64,000 nt of DNA from Platycnemis pennipes (GCA_933228895.1 OW121849.1:123942849-124006848); one strand, 5' to 3'. Counted from the stretch's first letter, positions 44,757-59,259 are shown. Numbers and translations are program-made. Notes: generated by a model not told the origin, from the sequence alone.

Positions 44757-47572
44757 AAACTGCGGCCCGCGGGCCAGATGCGGCCCGCGAGGCCCTCTCA
44801 TCCGGCCCGTGGAGACCTTTTCATCTGCGGATAAAAATTACGGAAATTCACGTGTATCTTGCCAAGATCACGTGGACGTGGACGTCAAGTTCGTGGACGT
44901 AACGTTCTTACCTATTAAAAAAAGGCGCGCAGCAGTGCGTTATGTTTTCCAACCGTTCACTACATTGCAAAACCTTATTCGATGCTTACTTTTTCTACTT
45001 CTGTTCACATTCAATGGTAAGAACACTTAATAAGTGTTATACAGAGTTCTTGGTCAATGGGATGATATAACGCCATCTAGTGGTAGAGTTTTCAAATGGT
45101 TTTCTGCTTGTTCAAACCTTGATTATTTTGATCACAGTTTGCCAGTTGCGGTTTACTGCTGCAATGAGGAAGGGCTTGTGTCAGTTAGCGTCTAATTTAG
45201 AAACATGTTGCACTCTATTTTATTTAGTGATAATTTCCCTCGCATAATTACTTACCAGTGTGTATAAAGCATTGGGAGTGTCGTTAGTTTAATCAGAATT
45301 TTCCGAATATTCTGAAGAGGAAACATTAAAAGCAGCAATCTTTCTACCATAAGTGGATATATTATTTACAGACTGAATTCCGGTATGTTTAATTTAATAA
45401 TTCAAGAAATAATTTTTAAAAATGGTTTCGGGTCATTTCCAGCTATAATGGTGACGAAATTAGTTCGCATAATCAGGTTTTATGAGGGATATTTTGTGCA
45501 GCATACTTTTCGTTTCACTTTTAATTGATGTTGAAGTCACTTTATTTTAGCGTCCAACGATGTCCAAGAAGAGGAAAAGAAAAATAGACGATGGGTGTCG
45601 GATATTTCAAGAAGAATGGAGTTTGAAATACTTCTTCATCAAATTTGGCGAGAAAGCATTGTGTGTGATTTGCAACGAAACCGTGGCTGTGATGAAAGAA
45701 TACAACCTGCGCCGTATTCATCGAAGCAAACATCAGGAGAAATATGCACAGTTGGAGGGTGAAGTCCGTGCAGAAAAATTTTCCTAAATTACAAAATTAA
45801 CTCACATCTCAGAGGAGTTCAGTAAATCCTGAAATGAAAGTGTATCCTTAACTAATTGTAAGCCCAGTTATAAAGTTGCCTAGGTCCTGGCTAAAAGTGG
45901 CAAACCGTTTACAGATGGTCAAGTTGTGCGGGAATGTTTGTTGGAGGTGGCTGTGGAACTTTGCCAAGAAAAGTCAAAACAATTTAAAAATGTAGCTTTG
46001 GGTGCAAAAAACATTTCCCGCCGTGTTGAAGACATGGGTGAAAACATTGTGACTCAAATAGCGAAAAACACACGCAAGTTTTGCCATTTTTCATTGCAAT
46101 GGATGAATCGCTGGACAGGTGTTCCACCTCTCAACTGCTTGTGTTCATTAGAGGTGTGGATGAAGACATGAACATAACACAAGAGCTGGCTTCCCTACAT
46201 AGCATGTATGGCACTGTCTCCGGAGAGGATATGTTCAATGAATTGAAAAAAGAATTTGCTGATTATAACTTGGACTGGACTAACCTCAGTTGCCTGACTG
46301 GATCGTTGATGGAGGAAAGAACATGTGTGGCATAAAGAAAGGCTTGGTTGGACAAGTGAAGTAGATGTGTAGTGAGATGTTGAGATGTGAGGTTCATTCC
46401 GAACCAAATGTTCCTGAACTGTATTATTCACAAGCAAGCTTTGCGTGCTAAATATGTAGAAATTAGCAGTGTACTGAATCCTGTGGTGAAGATGGTAAAT
46501 TTGATAAGGTCACATGGGCTCAACCATAGACAGTTCAGAGACATGTTGAAAGATACAGACTCAGAATCGCAATATTTATCGTATTACACAGAAGTAAAAT
46601 GGCTAAGCTGTGAAAAAGTTCTGAGCAGAGTATTCGAATTATGAAAGGAAATAGGTGACTTCCTGGAAAGTAAAGGCAAGCCACAGCCATTACTGCCTGA
46701 TGAAGAGTGGGTATGGAAATCGGCATTTGCTGCAGACATAACTAGTCATTTAAATTTTCTGAACCTAAAACTACAAGGAGAGAAAAATCTATTTTCTGAT
46801 CTATATACCCACCTAAAGGCCTTAAGATCTAAACTTGCCTTGTTTTTGGAACAATACAGGCCAACAACTTGACGCACTTTCAGCAGTGCAAGATCTTCAT
46901 GCCTGAAGCAACAGCTGAGTTTCCCACGTCATTTGCAAGCGAGATCAATAAAGACCTCCAGCTGCAGTTTCAGGAGCTGTTTTCCGACTTGGATTCAAAG
47001 GAAGAAGTAGTGAGACTGTTTAAAAACCCATTTGAAGCAGTTGTGGCCAGTTGCCCAGATGAACTGCAGCTGAAGGCCATTGAGTTGCAAGCAAATGACC
47101 TGCTTAGGGACAAGTTCAAAGAAGGACTGATGGATTTTAACCAGTTTTTGCCCAAGGAAGACTTTCAAAAAGTCAAAACTTTTGCATCAAGGTACCTTTC
47201 CACCTTTGGAGCAACATACTTGTGTGAACAAACATTTTCAAGAATGAAACACGTGAAGAACAATTTGAGAACAAACTTGTATGATGATAATTTCAGATCA
47301 CTGTTGATATTAGGGACATCAAATCTAAACCCAGAAATGTCTGCTATTTTTGGCAGCAGGAAACTATTTCGCCATTCCCACTAATACAGGTGTTCATGTT
47401 CAATGTGTTATTAAATAATAACTGAATAAAATAATATTAAATAAAAAATTAAAAACATCTATGTTTTGATTCTTTTTTATTTGCACCTCGAGTGTGTTGT
47501 CGGCCCCCTAACTGCTGTTTGATAGGTAATGCGGCCCGCGGGATGAAAAGTTTGGAGGCCCCTGACTTTTAT
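44738..47572 (+). mobile_element. hAT transposon with 8-bp target duplication (right arm)
   Basis: The element runs 44,746-47,564 (2,819 bp), between acttttat at 44,738-44,745 and acttttat at 47,565-47,572. It has the same termini as the left-arm copy, and because the target duplication is the same sequence inverted, this is one insertion event duplicated with the arm, not two insertions. Confidence 0.96.
45560..47384 (+). pseudogene. hAT transposase (BED-finger type), broken (right arm)
   Basis: Same order of blocks as on the left: BED-like finger (45,560-45,787), RNase H-like core with FFIAMDESLDR (46,081 on) and a frame-shifted second Asp region after 46,300, a middle helical region (46,387-46,644), and the C-terminal dimerisation region (46,869-47,384). 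Frame changes and stops are at the same places as in the left arm, so it was already dead when the arms were copied. The last frame differs from the left copy at few codons (CPDEL against CPHEL, NLNPEM against NLKPEM, FGSRK against FCSRK). Confidence 0.93.
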
Positions 47573-48135
47573 GGTAGTCTTTCCATTGAAAATGATCCCA
47601 TTTCACCAAAACATTTTTCGCCGATTTCAAAAAGAATACTCGAACCTTACAAAATGACAAACAAAAGTCATTTCCTCAAAATTACTCAATTCAAAAAATT
47701 GTCATCCCACCTAATCCTACTACCTAAACCTACTCTAAAGTCAAGTAATAACACTAAAGACAAGTCGATTTCTATAAAATATTCCTATTGCTTAACATAA
47801 TTTTATTCTATAGAGTATATATGGTATTGCAATTTTCATTACGTCAACTTCATAAAAGTCCTCCCACCAAACTAAATCTCATTCGAATGGGGAATCAAAA
47901 CCAATACGGCAACTTAAAAATGGTCCTCACTCCTTCGAAGTTTATTTCCCAAAGATGCATTTTCACTGCGATAAACATCAATAAAAAGTTCTCTATCAAA
48001 TAGTTATAAAGATTGGCCTATTGTGCAGATATAGCTTGCATTGCTGCAATGTAAACTACTGCATGCATTTACATTCGTCATATATAAATTTAAAATGACA
48101 ATGACTTAGTTTCATGGGTGTTTTCAAGTCTGTTT
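47573..48135. other. Right-arm segment, no gene recognised
   Basis: This mirrors 21,236-21,798. Only short frames without family pattern. Confidence 0.5.
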
Positions 48136-48326
48136 CCGCACTGCTAAGCCAGGCACACGGCACTCACGCAAGATTCCATTCATTGTGTTACAGCGCATTC
48201 CATGCCGAGCCCATGAGGCCGCGCTTTCGGCTCGTTATCCTTTGTTTAACGTGGCGATTCCCCTTCGGCCCCCTCCGGGCCCGTCAGGCCTATTCCACGC
48301 ACTCACTCCCAGGGCCAGAGCCCCTG
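48136..48326 (-). repeat. GC-rich repeat block, copy 2 (right arm)
   Basis: Mirrors 21,046-21,235; near identical. Confidence 0.85.
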
Positions 48327-51300
48327 CGAGAAAATCAGGATCTGAGTAGCCCCGCCTCACGCTGACCCTCCAACTTCTTCAGGACGGACACAATTGTGCT
48401 AACACCAAATCATAACGATCATCCTTATGTAACGATCCAAGAAGAAATGTACGTAACGAAGAGTACGTGTTGTATGTAAAATATAAGCATAATATAATTA
48501 CCTTAAAATCACCAAAATATTTCAAAAACAGAATTTCGAAATAAACTTACTTGGCTAAAAAATTATCTTAATTAACATAAAAGATTCTAAAAAAACCGTT
48601 TGTCTTAAAAGACAGTGCAAGTGACTGTACACAAAACCATTAACCACGTCGAACATTCGACTGGAAATTTATGCTATATGTCATTCGACTAATGTTTTTT
48701 ACAAAGAATATTCGAAGAATAATTCGTTAGTAGGCATGAGCTCCTTTCAACTTTCAACAATTTGCTTCGAACACAGCAGTACATAAATGGTTAAATAATA
48801 AGTGAAGTAACCGCAAAGAAATATTTGTCAGAGAAATGCTGAACACCATTAAATCTTTCTGAAAATGGCCAATATTCCAAAATCAAACAAATATCACTCA
48901 TTTAGCCGAAGCTCATGAACACGTCGACCCCACAACGGAGAGCAAAAAAATTTAATCACATCACTCGCTTTTCAGGCAACCGCCTGGATGTACAACAAAG
49001 GGTGAAATATCGTGATATCCTTAAGTCACCTTAAGTCATTTTGCTTGTTTGCTTATATCGCATGAGACTAGAATACATAAGTACACATTCATGTAACAAT
49101 ATGCTTCTTTTAAAATAAATTTGTGTCATTTATAATAAATACTTGTGAAATTAATAATAAAAATATTATCACTTCACAACAGCACAGCAAAAATCATATT
49201 ATAACACCTACATACTTTACTCATTCTTTGTTGGACTAAATTAGTCGTTCTGTTCAGCACCAGGAAATGTAAAATGTAAACAAGGAAATTATATATATAG
49301 CAGATTGTTTCACAATAAACATGCAACTTAAGGAAAATATTTCACGGTAAAAGTAATGATTATCGTGATATTTTTCTGATGGTGGGGTTTGTAATATTTT
49401 TCTATGACAATTCATGTTCGTATTTGCAAAGGAAGATATGGCTGCAGTTGATGAATTTGAACCAGACACGTATAACGTATGAAAAAATCATGGCATGTAC
49501 ATAATCGCATATATAATACATAATACGTACATTTAGGCAACGAAGTGTACGTGTCGCACGTCAAACGTCAAATATCAAATATAAGTATAATACAATTACG
49601 TAAAATCACCAAAATATTTCAAACAAACTCTACTTAAAAATAACCTATAATATTTCATAAAATACTAAAAAACACCCATGCCTTAAAAAACGGCGAAATC
49701 ATTACATAAAAGTGACTGTACACAAAACCATAAACCGCATTACATTTGACTTGCAATTTACTCTTCGGAGCATAACATAACATACAGCACATATAATACA
49801 TTATAATAATACATTTTACCAATAGTGTTAGAACAATTCCTTTACCTTAAAGAGTTCTTAACGGAAGCGCATTAAAATAACTATCAAAATTTACCTCAAT
49901 GAAATATTTATGTTAGTGACAACTTAACAATACATAGGACGATATATATATTACAATCAATACACGACGGTGATTATTTTACGACACTATCGTAATTATC
50001 GAATAAAATAAAACTCAAATCAGCGGCAGATAAGATAATCGTTGTTATGATAATCACAAGTTTTCACTAGTAGAAACCACCGGAAAAGAAAAGGATTGGA
50101 AAACGGAATGCGGTGCTGATCTTGTAGTTTTATATTTGCACAAAGGTAGTAGGGTCACGTAAACACTAACATGCAATCAAGTATACAAAAGCAAACAGCT
50201 TCCACCGGTGAAACGTTTTTTAAGGAAAAAAATAATAATCCAGGAAAATTATGGAAAAATCATAAATAAAATCAATCTTAACAAAATATAACAGAAATTA
50301 GCGCAGTAGCATAGATGAAAGACCAGAGGAATAAAGAATATAAAAATTAAAAACAAACAAAATTATAAATATTCATAGAAGCATTGCCAATTAAGTTTAG
50401 ATTTTAAAGTCTTCAGGTCCGAAAGAGAATCCAATTATATGAGGATTATATATGTTATATGATGAAGCGGCTAAGTGTAGACTTAGAGCAGCCTTTACGA
50501 AAATTGTCAATACCACGGAATAATGCTGTAACAAGTTCGTCATTTTGGTCATTCATTATGTGATTAGATAGCCTATTCAGAGGAAGAGAAGTATGCATAT
50601 TATTATATATTTCATGTAATATGATTATATAATTCATGTAAAGTTCAAGTAAATTCAAGTAAATGAGGTATTAACAAATCGGAACAAATCAAAATAATAT
50701 GTCTAAACAAGGGCATTAGAAATTACCGAAAAAAGGGACTGGAAACAATTATTATTTTTATATAGCATTATTTACAGTTATATGCTTACAGTTTACTGTT
50801 ACATAATATATAGTATATTATAAATGCATTTAATGCAATTTCCGTGCATGAGAATCATAGGGGAAACAAAGTTTCCCTAGTTAGGGTTTCATCGATCACT
50901 CCAGGAAAAAAGTCAGCTACGATGCAAATACGGAAGAGAAAAAAAACAATCAATTACATACAATAATATAAACTTATACTCGCTATAGACTCGCTAGATT
51001 GAATGAAATAAAGCGTAAAGCTTTTTCTTGTGGTAGATGTGAGTTGATAACACATAAACAAGTTAAAATGATAATAACATTTTAATCGTTATTTACGTCG
51101 TCATTGCGACAAATATTAAAAAACCCTAAAAGAAATATTATGAAAATTTTGTTGTTCGCCCTTTGATGTTAGTCAATTATTATTGCGTGATCATTACTTC
51201 ACACATCAACTGCGGAAATCACTCTACATATCGTTAAATAGCATAGTTCATAGAATGTAAATATATATGTGGAAGAATACATGAATTCAATTCATGCCAC

Positions 51301-52264
51301 TTGAAATACGCGTAGGCAGAGCTGCATACGATAGTATGGCTCTGCATGGATAGTAAAAAACTGACAAAGCGTGAAATAAACGTTGAGACATACACGTTAA
51401 AACATAAGAAAAGCAAAAACATAACACACGATATATAAAAGTAGTTACGAATCAATGGAATATTGAAGAACAATGATCATATCAATAATTTAAATGAAGC
51501 CACATAAAGTGAGGGTAAAAACAATATCAGAATACAGGAAAAAATTAACATTAAAACCACCTTTTAGGCACTCCTTTGTGCATATCACATATTACATCAT
51601 GAGCTGTGGATTGGGTAACACTTCAACTGACATTGTCGACATACTCAAACTCATTTAAAAAAGGCATTCACATCACATATTTAATATTTGTAAAAATGTC
51701 GAAGCATAATTTTTATTTTCCCTTGCATAATTAAGTCCCTACCTATCCACATTGCAAACACCGTCTGACTAATTATAAAAATTGGCTGAAATACAAGTAG
51801 TTACTCATGTATTTCTACGTAAAATGCGCAGATCTGTCATGGAGTATAGCGTGGAGAAAATCAAAGTCATTTGCTTTTAAAACCCGACTTGAGAAAAAGT
51901 AAGAATAATTATGAAATGAAAAAGTAATCAAATTAAAATTAAATAAATTCCAGGAGGAAAATTATAAACCAACAGGAAATTCGTAATCGAAGTGGTGGAG
52001 CAGAAAATAAAGTGTTGGTGTAAAAGTACAGCCACTCAAATCTCGACGAAACTTGGAGCAAAAATAATCGCAGAATGCAAGGTCATGGAGGGCTAGGTTG
52101 GGGACATCGGATGACACAGGAAGGGATGCATTTCTGTTTAAAAAACATCATTATGCGCTTACCTTTTGAGGCTAGGCAGGTTGGTCAATATTAAACCAAT
52201 AAAAAAATAAAACTTTCATAGTAGAAAAAATATCAAGATTTCCTTCTAAAGGGTTATTATTTTA
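48327..52264. other. Right-arm segment, no gene recognised
   Basis: Mirror of 17,106-21,045, including the related segments at about 48,440-48,660 and 49,520-49,745. Short frames such as 51,234-51,473 and 50,455-50,658 are conserved with their left-arm counterparts at the same rate as the surrounding non-coding DNA, so they are not evidence for genes. Confidence 0.55.
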
Positions 52265-52432
52265 TCATTCACACAACACACTCACTCACGGGCGCTATTC
52301 CATGCCGGACCCAAGAGGTTAGGCCCACCGGCTCGTTAACCTTTATTTAACGTGGCGTTTCCCCCTGCGCTCCCCTCCGGGCCCGCAGGGGCCTATTCCA
52401 CGCATTCACTCCCAGGGCCAGGCAAGACGCGT
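52265..52432 (-). repeat. GC-rich repeat block, copy 1 (right arm)
   Basis: Mirrors 16,940-17,105. Confidence 0.85.
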
Positions 52433-53308
52433 AGGGATCAAGCGGACTATGAGCTATAAACCTAAAGTACCTACGTCATGAAGCCCTATTTTCCCCTTCT
52501 AAAATCCAACCACCCTCTAAACTACATCTACTGATTTAATATCCTAGGCCTACCTATTTAATTCACATGCCTATCGGCGCTGACCCTGTTCATCGTCACG
52601 CATACACCAGTCAACAAAACACAAACATACCATTTACACTTTTACCTAGAAAAGAAACTTAAATAAATTGGGGAAATACCTGTAAGAAAACATTAATGCA
52701 AAAACCTTAAAAAGAAAGTGAATTAAACCGTCAATAAGCAGCAAACAATGGTAAAAGTCATAACACGAGGAATGATATGAAACTATAAATGGTATCGTAG
52801 CGCATAATGGCGCAATCCCAATATGGTCCTGCCTATGTCAAAAACTAAGAGCCTGTGCACATGGCATAACCGGAGTTCAACGACCACACCTGGATTGACC
52901 CGGGTCAAACGACCGATATGCAAACCCTACACACTACAAGTTCTAAAGATATCGTATTAGATAAAACATATACAGAATAAGCAAATAAATAAAATAAAAT
53001 GTATAAACGTAAACTCACACGCCTTTAGTAGTCGCCGGTAATCGTGGATGCTTTCCCGTCATTCTTATCCGCTGTCACCGCGAAGCAATGCTAAGGGTAG
53101 GTAGGGAGGAGAATTAAATATACAAATACCAACTTACATACAATTCAATATACTAGAGTCTATCAAGTCCTCTTAATGCACACCAACTGGTAAAATCGGC
53201 ACTCACTTAACAACACTGATACACCACACTGACACAACACTGACACTAAATTCACTTTCTTCTTCTGGTTCACACAAAACACTGGTCACTAACACTGCAC
53301 TACTGTCC
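52433..53308. other. Right-arm segment, no gene; mirrored splice-like motifs
   Basis: Mirror of 16,061-16,935, with the 14-bp palindrome at 52,895-52,908. Confidence 0.5.
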
Positions 53309-54705
53309 GGGGCGGTGTGGTGATTCTTAAGGAGAGAGCGGGTTAATACACATAAAAAGCTATCAATTGGATGCGAAGTTGCTCATATTTAAAAGAATAT
53401 TCCAAAAGAAAGCATAAAAAAAGGTGGAAGAGGAAACCTGAGACATTTGCTACCACCAATAAAAGGGAGGCATTGTCAGAGGCACCAATTCCATTAATTT
53501 TGAGTTTTAATTCTAGAGCAGTCTTCGCATCCGCAAAATAAATTATCAGCTAAACGCCTATACTGTCTACCCTACCGTTACGACGGGCCAGAAGGGCCTT
53601 TGATTCAAAATATTGGAAACTGACTACATATCCTACCCCCTATCAGGCCGGGGCGTTGTGTGGAGGTACCTAAGGAGAGAGCGGGTTAGTGAACATAAAA
53701 AAACATGCAAGCAATAAATAGAATGCCAAGTTGCTCACATTTAATGCAAGTAGCCGAAGGTGCATTCCATAAAAATGCGAGGAATGGTCGCTCAGAAACT
53801 AGGTGCACCTGAATGCACTCCGTAACTGGCGATCCAATTCCGTGAATTTTGAGTTTTAATTCTAGAGCAGTCTTCGCATCCACAAAATAAATTATCAGCT
53901 AAACGCCTATACTGTCTACCCTACTGTTACGACGGGCCAGAAGGGCCTTTGATTCAAAATATTGGAAACTGACTACATATCCTACCCCCTATCAGGCCGG
54001 GGCGTTGTGTGGAGGTACCTAAGGAGAGAGCGGGTTAGTGAACATAAAAAAACATGCAACCAATACATTGAATGCCAAGTTGCTCACATTTAATGCAAGT
54101 AGCCGAAAGTGCATTCCATAGAAATGCGAGGAATGGTCGCTCAGAAACTAGGTGCACCTGAATGCACTCCGTAACTGGCGATCCAATTCCGTGAATTTTG
54201 AGTTTTAATTCTAGAGCAGTCTTCGCATCCACAAAATAAATTATCAGCTAAACGCCTATACTGTCTACCCTACTGTTACGACGGGCCAGAAGGGCCTTTG
54301 ATTCAAAATATTGGAAACTGACTACATATCCTACCCCCTATCAGGCCGGGGCGTTGTGGGGAGGTACCTAAGGAGAGAGCGGGTTAGTGAACATAAAAAA
54401 ACATGCAAGCAATAAATAGAATGCCAAGTTGCTCACATTTAATGCAAGTAGCCGAAAGTGCATTCCATAGAAATGCGAGGAATGGTCGCTCAGAAACTAG
54501 GTGCACCTGAATGCACTCCGTAACTGGCGATCCAATTCCGTGAATTTTGAGTTTTAATTCTAGAGCAGTCTTCGCATCCGCAAAATAAATTATCAGCTAA
54601 ACGCCTATACTGTCTACCCTACCGTTACGACGGGCCAGAAGGGCCTTTGATTCAAAATATTGGAAACTGACTACATATCCTACCCCCTATCAGGCCGGGT
54701 CGTTG
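53309..54705 (-). repeat. 349-bp tandem repeat, four units (right arm)
   Basis: Unit boundaries lie at about 53,309, 53,650, 54,000, 54,350 and 54,705. The innermost unit has the same middle segment as the left unit 2 (with attgtcagaggcacc); the three outer units share the other middle type (aggtgcacctgaatgcactc) and are almost identical to one another. So the type-1 unit went from one to three copies in this arm, or was lost in the other. Confidence 0.9.
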
Positions 54706-54901
54706 GTAAGGTGTTTTATTACCTGTGAAAGAAACTGAATAAAGCAGCATAAAAAATGAAGCATCACAAAACACATACATCACACCAATAAAAAAAGACA
54801 CAAACAAAATACACGAAAATACAAGAAAAAAGGGTTAAACTTAGGACATTCAGGACATTACATCATTGACAACACACAGTATTCAAATATATTCCTGCCT
54901 A

Positions 54902-54991
54902 GAGTCGACTCGCTAAACCAGACAAGTGGCCTCTTGTCTTATAGTTGGAGGACTAGTCCTCCATAGTACCAGATTAAGTCGGGGCCCCGAC
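54902..54991. repeat. Cluster of four short palindromes (right arm)
   Basis: Exact mirror of 15,078-15,167: gagtcgactc, agacaag/cttgtct, tggaggactagtcctcca and gtcggggccccgac in that order. Confidence 0.9.
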
Positions 54992-55529
54992 ATCCTTAAC
55001 CGAGGCCATTACACCGTTAAACAAGCTTGTTTTACCAAATTACCTTAACATTATACCAGACACTGATCAGGTCTTAGCATGGCTAGAAATGGAGCAATGG
55101 GCTCCCGTGACAAATACAAAAAACCATACATTCATTAGTACACATTTTACCCACTTTAACACAAGCTTCGTAGAACCTGAAAAATAGTTAGTTTTACCGT
55201 TACACAACAAACCCATGAGAAAACAAATGTTTCCCTTCTGCTGAGCCTGGTCCTTGTTCTTCCGTTAGGTCACCCATGGAGATTCTTCACTCTAACCCCT
55301 TCACCTTTCGGGAAGCGACTTCACAAACGTTGCTCAGCAATGTCCTGCAACGACGGAAAATTTTTCTTATTAAAACTAACGTGCCGCGAAATAATCTATC
55401 AATATAAAAATGAAATACTAATACCGTTTCGTATATTATGCCTGTTGTCAAAATACCTATTCATCTTAATACTTATTCCGTTGACATATTTTTAGGTCTT
55501 CTAACAAAATATGAATCTTAGAGAGACCA

Positions 55530-56225
55530 TCACTCACTCACTCGCTCAGTTATTCAATCCGTAGGTTGGTTTGGATATGTGAGGGTAGAGCTCACCCCGG
55601 ACTAGGCCACAGGAGTATGAATTTCACACATTCAGGGTAGGGGGGCCAGCTTCTTTCCCTGGGCCACCTCACGCACCGAGGATTTTTTTTCTGTTGGGGG
55701 GGCGTCCAAAGGCTTCAACCCGATTTGAACCAGAGTCCCTTCGATCAGTTGCCAACCACTCTACCGACTAGACCAGGGGCGTGCGCCCCCTGGGGGGCGT
55801 GAAGACATGTCAGGGGGAGCGTGAGCGTGAGACCAGTTAAAAAGAAAAATCTCTACGTAAATAAAATCCATAACTAATGCTAAACTAATTAGTGGATCCT
55901 TAAATAATAAATCAATAATCCTTAACTAATTTTATGTTGTTAATTTTTGAAATCAACCTTGATGCTTGTTACTTGTATAAAACTCTAATAGCAAAAATAT
56001 ATAATTTTAAGTCAATGTTCTTCTCTTAAGATTATTTTTTTAAATTGAAACTTATAATGTTGTATTTTGTGATAGTAAAAATACATGTTTTGTTTTTAAT
56101 GTAATACTTGTTTTTTTCACATACCCACAAAATTTACTGCGAAGAGGGGGTGGAAGGTTTCCTTTTCAACAAGAGTGGGGCGTAATACAAATGCTTGGGA
56201 ACCCCTGCACTAGACCACCACGTTC
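55530..56225 (-). mobile_element. tRNA-derived SINE interrupted by a hAT MITE (right arm)
   Basis: Mirror of the left-arm SINE. The B box reads cgatttgaacc on the plus strand at about 55,720, and the tail repeats are at about 55,531-55,550. The hAT MITE separates the two parts of the head. Confidence 0.75.
55774..56207 (-). mobile_element. Non-autonomous hAT element (right arm)
   Basis: 434 bp, beginning caggggcgtgcg and ending gaacccctg, so both cagggg termini are preserved here. Flanks gactagac (55,766-55,773) and cactagac (56,208-56,215) form an 8-bp target duplication with one mismatch. Confidence 0.83.
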
Positions 56226-56726
56226 CTCTAGAGATAACAAATATGGAGAAGTTGCAAATTATATTAGTATATAGTTGCAAATTAAATTTATAAGTCAATT
56301 TTTGGTAGACCTACTTTTCATATATTGCCTTTTACATGTTGCAAATTAATTACCAATAATAGCTCTTTTAAGGCACGATCATATATATTCTCTGTCTTCT
56401 GCGAGATAACAAGACTTGTGTCCGTCTGACTTCATTAACCATTAGGAGATGGAGAGGGACGTTCGCCTAAATGAAAAGAATATGGGACGATATTATCTTA
56501 TGACAAATTGGTTGATGTGAATACAAATATGCAGAAATTATGGTCTGAAGTCCATAAAACAATTCAAAATCCCGTAAAGGAGCTATGTTATTTAATGAAT
56601 ACGTGCCTATCCAAAAAAACTCCTACATGGAAAATCATCTGTAGTGTGATAGCGCAACCACAATTATTTTATGAATATGCTATTATGTAGTGCATTATAA
56701 TTGCATTCTATTTTTCACCAGCTCTC

Positions 56727-56730
56727 TTAA
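56727..56730. other. Empty ttaa target site of the left-arm piggyBac-like element
   Basis: The flanks gctctc and ctcattttgatttcgg are the complements of the flanks of 10,424-13,340, with a single ttaa and nothing between. This is the pre-insertion allele. Confidence 0.95.
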
Positions 56731-57429
56731 CTCATTTTGATTTCGGAACATGACTGACGTGTCATTTACAAATTTAATTTCCTAAATCCACGTTTAATTT
56801 ACAAATTAAAAAATTTACAAAGATAAAACGAAACATGCTCAATCCAGCTAATGCGTATTCTAAAATAGGTTAAATATTTTCTTACTTAGTTTTAAACTAT
56901 CCCCTTGCAAATACAGTCCTTTGTTTTGAATTTTATTAATATCTGTATTTTTGAAAATTGTTTGACAACAACGACACTTTTACCATTTGGAGGCATTACC
57001 ATATCAATAACCAATGAAATATTTAAATTACATAGAAATTATAAGAAGGAACTTGGTAAGGTATATTTCTAAATTAAGTTAGTAAACAGGCTTGTAAGAA
57101 TGTTCCGTCACTAGTACCGTTGCCAATGATAACAACATACGGTAGCGCCACTTTCATGTAACGAAGAGTTTTCTGCTTTTTTTCGAGGAAACATTTATTA
57201 ATATCAATTAAACAAGTGGCGAGCAATTTTTTACAATGCTGAATTCTACATAAAATTGCGCATCTTGTATTAATTTTTCGTCAAAACGACATTTCTCTTT
57301 ACTTTATTCATTTGAAACATTTTACTGCAAGAGCCATGCATATGATATCTGATTTTCAACGTCTTATTTCTTCAAATATATTATGGAAAGGCCAAATTAT
57401 TTTACTGTCAAAATTTTCACAAAAATGAC

Positions 57430-58472
57430 ATCTACTTCATAATTCGGTGGAGCCTCCTTAAGAGCGACATGAAGACCTCGGACCTCCTCAGAACGGAAAA
57501 AGATCGCCGACAGAAGGACATCCATGAAGGCTTGTACGAGATAAAATGCAACTGCGGTAAATCGCACGTACATCGGCCAAACCTCCAGGTCCCTTAAATG
57601 CAGATTGGAGGAACATCTAAGGGCACTAAGAAGAAACAAATCCGCCTCTCCGCTGTCGCAGGGCACGCCTGATTAGCTCCCGGAAACATCATAAATTTTG
57701 ACGATAGCAATATCATCGATAGGGAAAATAAAATACTTTCCTCGGCTGATATAAGAGGCAATAGAAATCGCCAAGCACCCGAAAAACTTCAAAAGGGAAG
57801 ACGCCTACCAACTCTCGAATGCTTGGAAGCGTATTTTCAAGCATAACACCAATCAGAGCACAGCGGACCCAACGGCCAATCAGAGCGCACCGGACTAAAA
57901 TTGAGCCTTATATACAGCCTTAAAATCCTTAACAGCCTTAAAATCGACTTTGGCATCTTTTTAAACCCATGATTCGACAGTTTTGTAGCATCATTTCACC
58001 TTTTGTAACCACTGTGACCTTTGACCCCTGAGTAACCCTTGAAGGTCAAGGGATGAAATGAGGGATCTTAGGACCTTAAAATCGAACTTGGCACCTTTTT
58101 AAACCTATGCTTCGACAGGTTTCAAGCGGACATTCATTTTTTGTAGCCCCTGTGACCTTGACTGTGACCTTTCAGGGGTCACGGTTTCAATTTTCAACCT
58201 CAATAGTTCTTCCATCGTGTTCTTCGTGTCCAAAAACCTATTAGTCGAAAGTTTCGCTAAATTATTGTCTTTTTGTACTTCGAATATTTTAACATTGAAA
58301 GCCCATAAGGCAAAATTTGGATTTTAGGTTGGACCCTATTTTTGGGGTCAAAAGGTCATATTTTTAATATTTTGCTTAGACTCAACAAAACTTACAACCT
58401 CTTTCTAGCCAGGTACCAAATTCCAATCATGTGGCTCGAAAGGAAGTGTCTAAAATTACAGGTCAGAAATGA
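57430..58472 (+). mobile_element. Decayed Penelope-like 3' end (right arm, first part)
   Basis: The inverted copy of 8,700-9,760. At 57,541-57,845 the plus strand has the GIY-YIG remnant in broken frames (KCNCGK, then KYFPRLI, EAIEIAKHPKNF and LSNAWKRIF). The element continues at 61,040-61,230 beyond the P-like insertion. Confidence 0.8.
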
Positions 58473-59259
58473 CACACGATCAGCCCAGTGCAACTCCCCT
58501 ATCCCAGCCATGCAAACCAGTGTCGCCGTTACTGTCGCCCTGCGAGAGTTTCACTGCGTAGGTGGCAGCACTAACGCTCGCCCTTGCTCCCTTAGTAGTT
58601 TATATGGGTGAGATAGATGGAAGAGGTTTTCAATGGATGTTTTCGCTTTAAAATATAGAATCAAGCTCTGAAGCATTATGTGGATACAATTTTCTATATC
58701 TGTTCTCTGACAGGAATGCGTGGAAAACTAAGTGACGACGTCCGAATTTCTCCTCAACAGTCTTAACATATATCGTCTGCTAGGCCTTCAGTCGATTTAG
58801 CAGCGATAAAGTTGAAGTGAAAAACACACGGAATACAAAAACGAAAAAATGTTGATAAAGTATTCCAACGGCCAGTGACAATGTTTTCATAGTTGTAAAC
58901 TAAGCCCAGCCTCATCTTCCCCAAAATCTATTGTCACTTATAAGTTATGGTCTCTGAATTTTGCGCTAACATTTTCACGTATGACCATTTCTACAATTTA
59001 TATCAAACCGTATCAAATATGATCCTTCCTTATAATCAAGATTTTTTCAATCAATTGAAAAAACGAAGCAACATGGGCATAATTTGTTTCTATATGTATT
59101 ATCGCATCAATATTCAGTCGTTTGCCTTAGCAGACCCGACTATTTGCAGAAGGGTTATCTTCAATTTGACAGGTATTTCGCAAATTTGCAGCTGCCCAGT
59201 AATGGAACTCTCCCGTGAAGTTGCAATTTAATGTTAACATTTATGAAGCTTTTCTTTCT

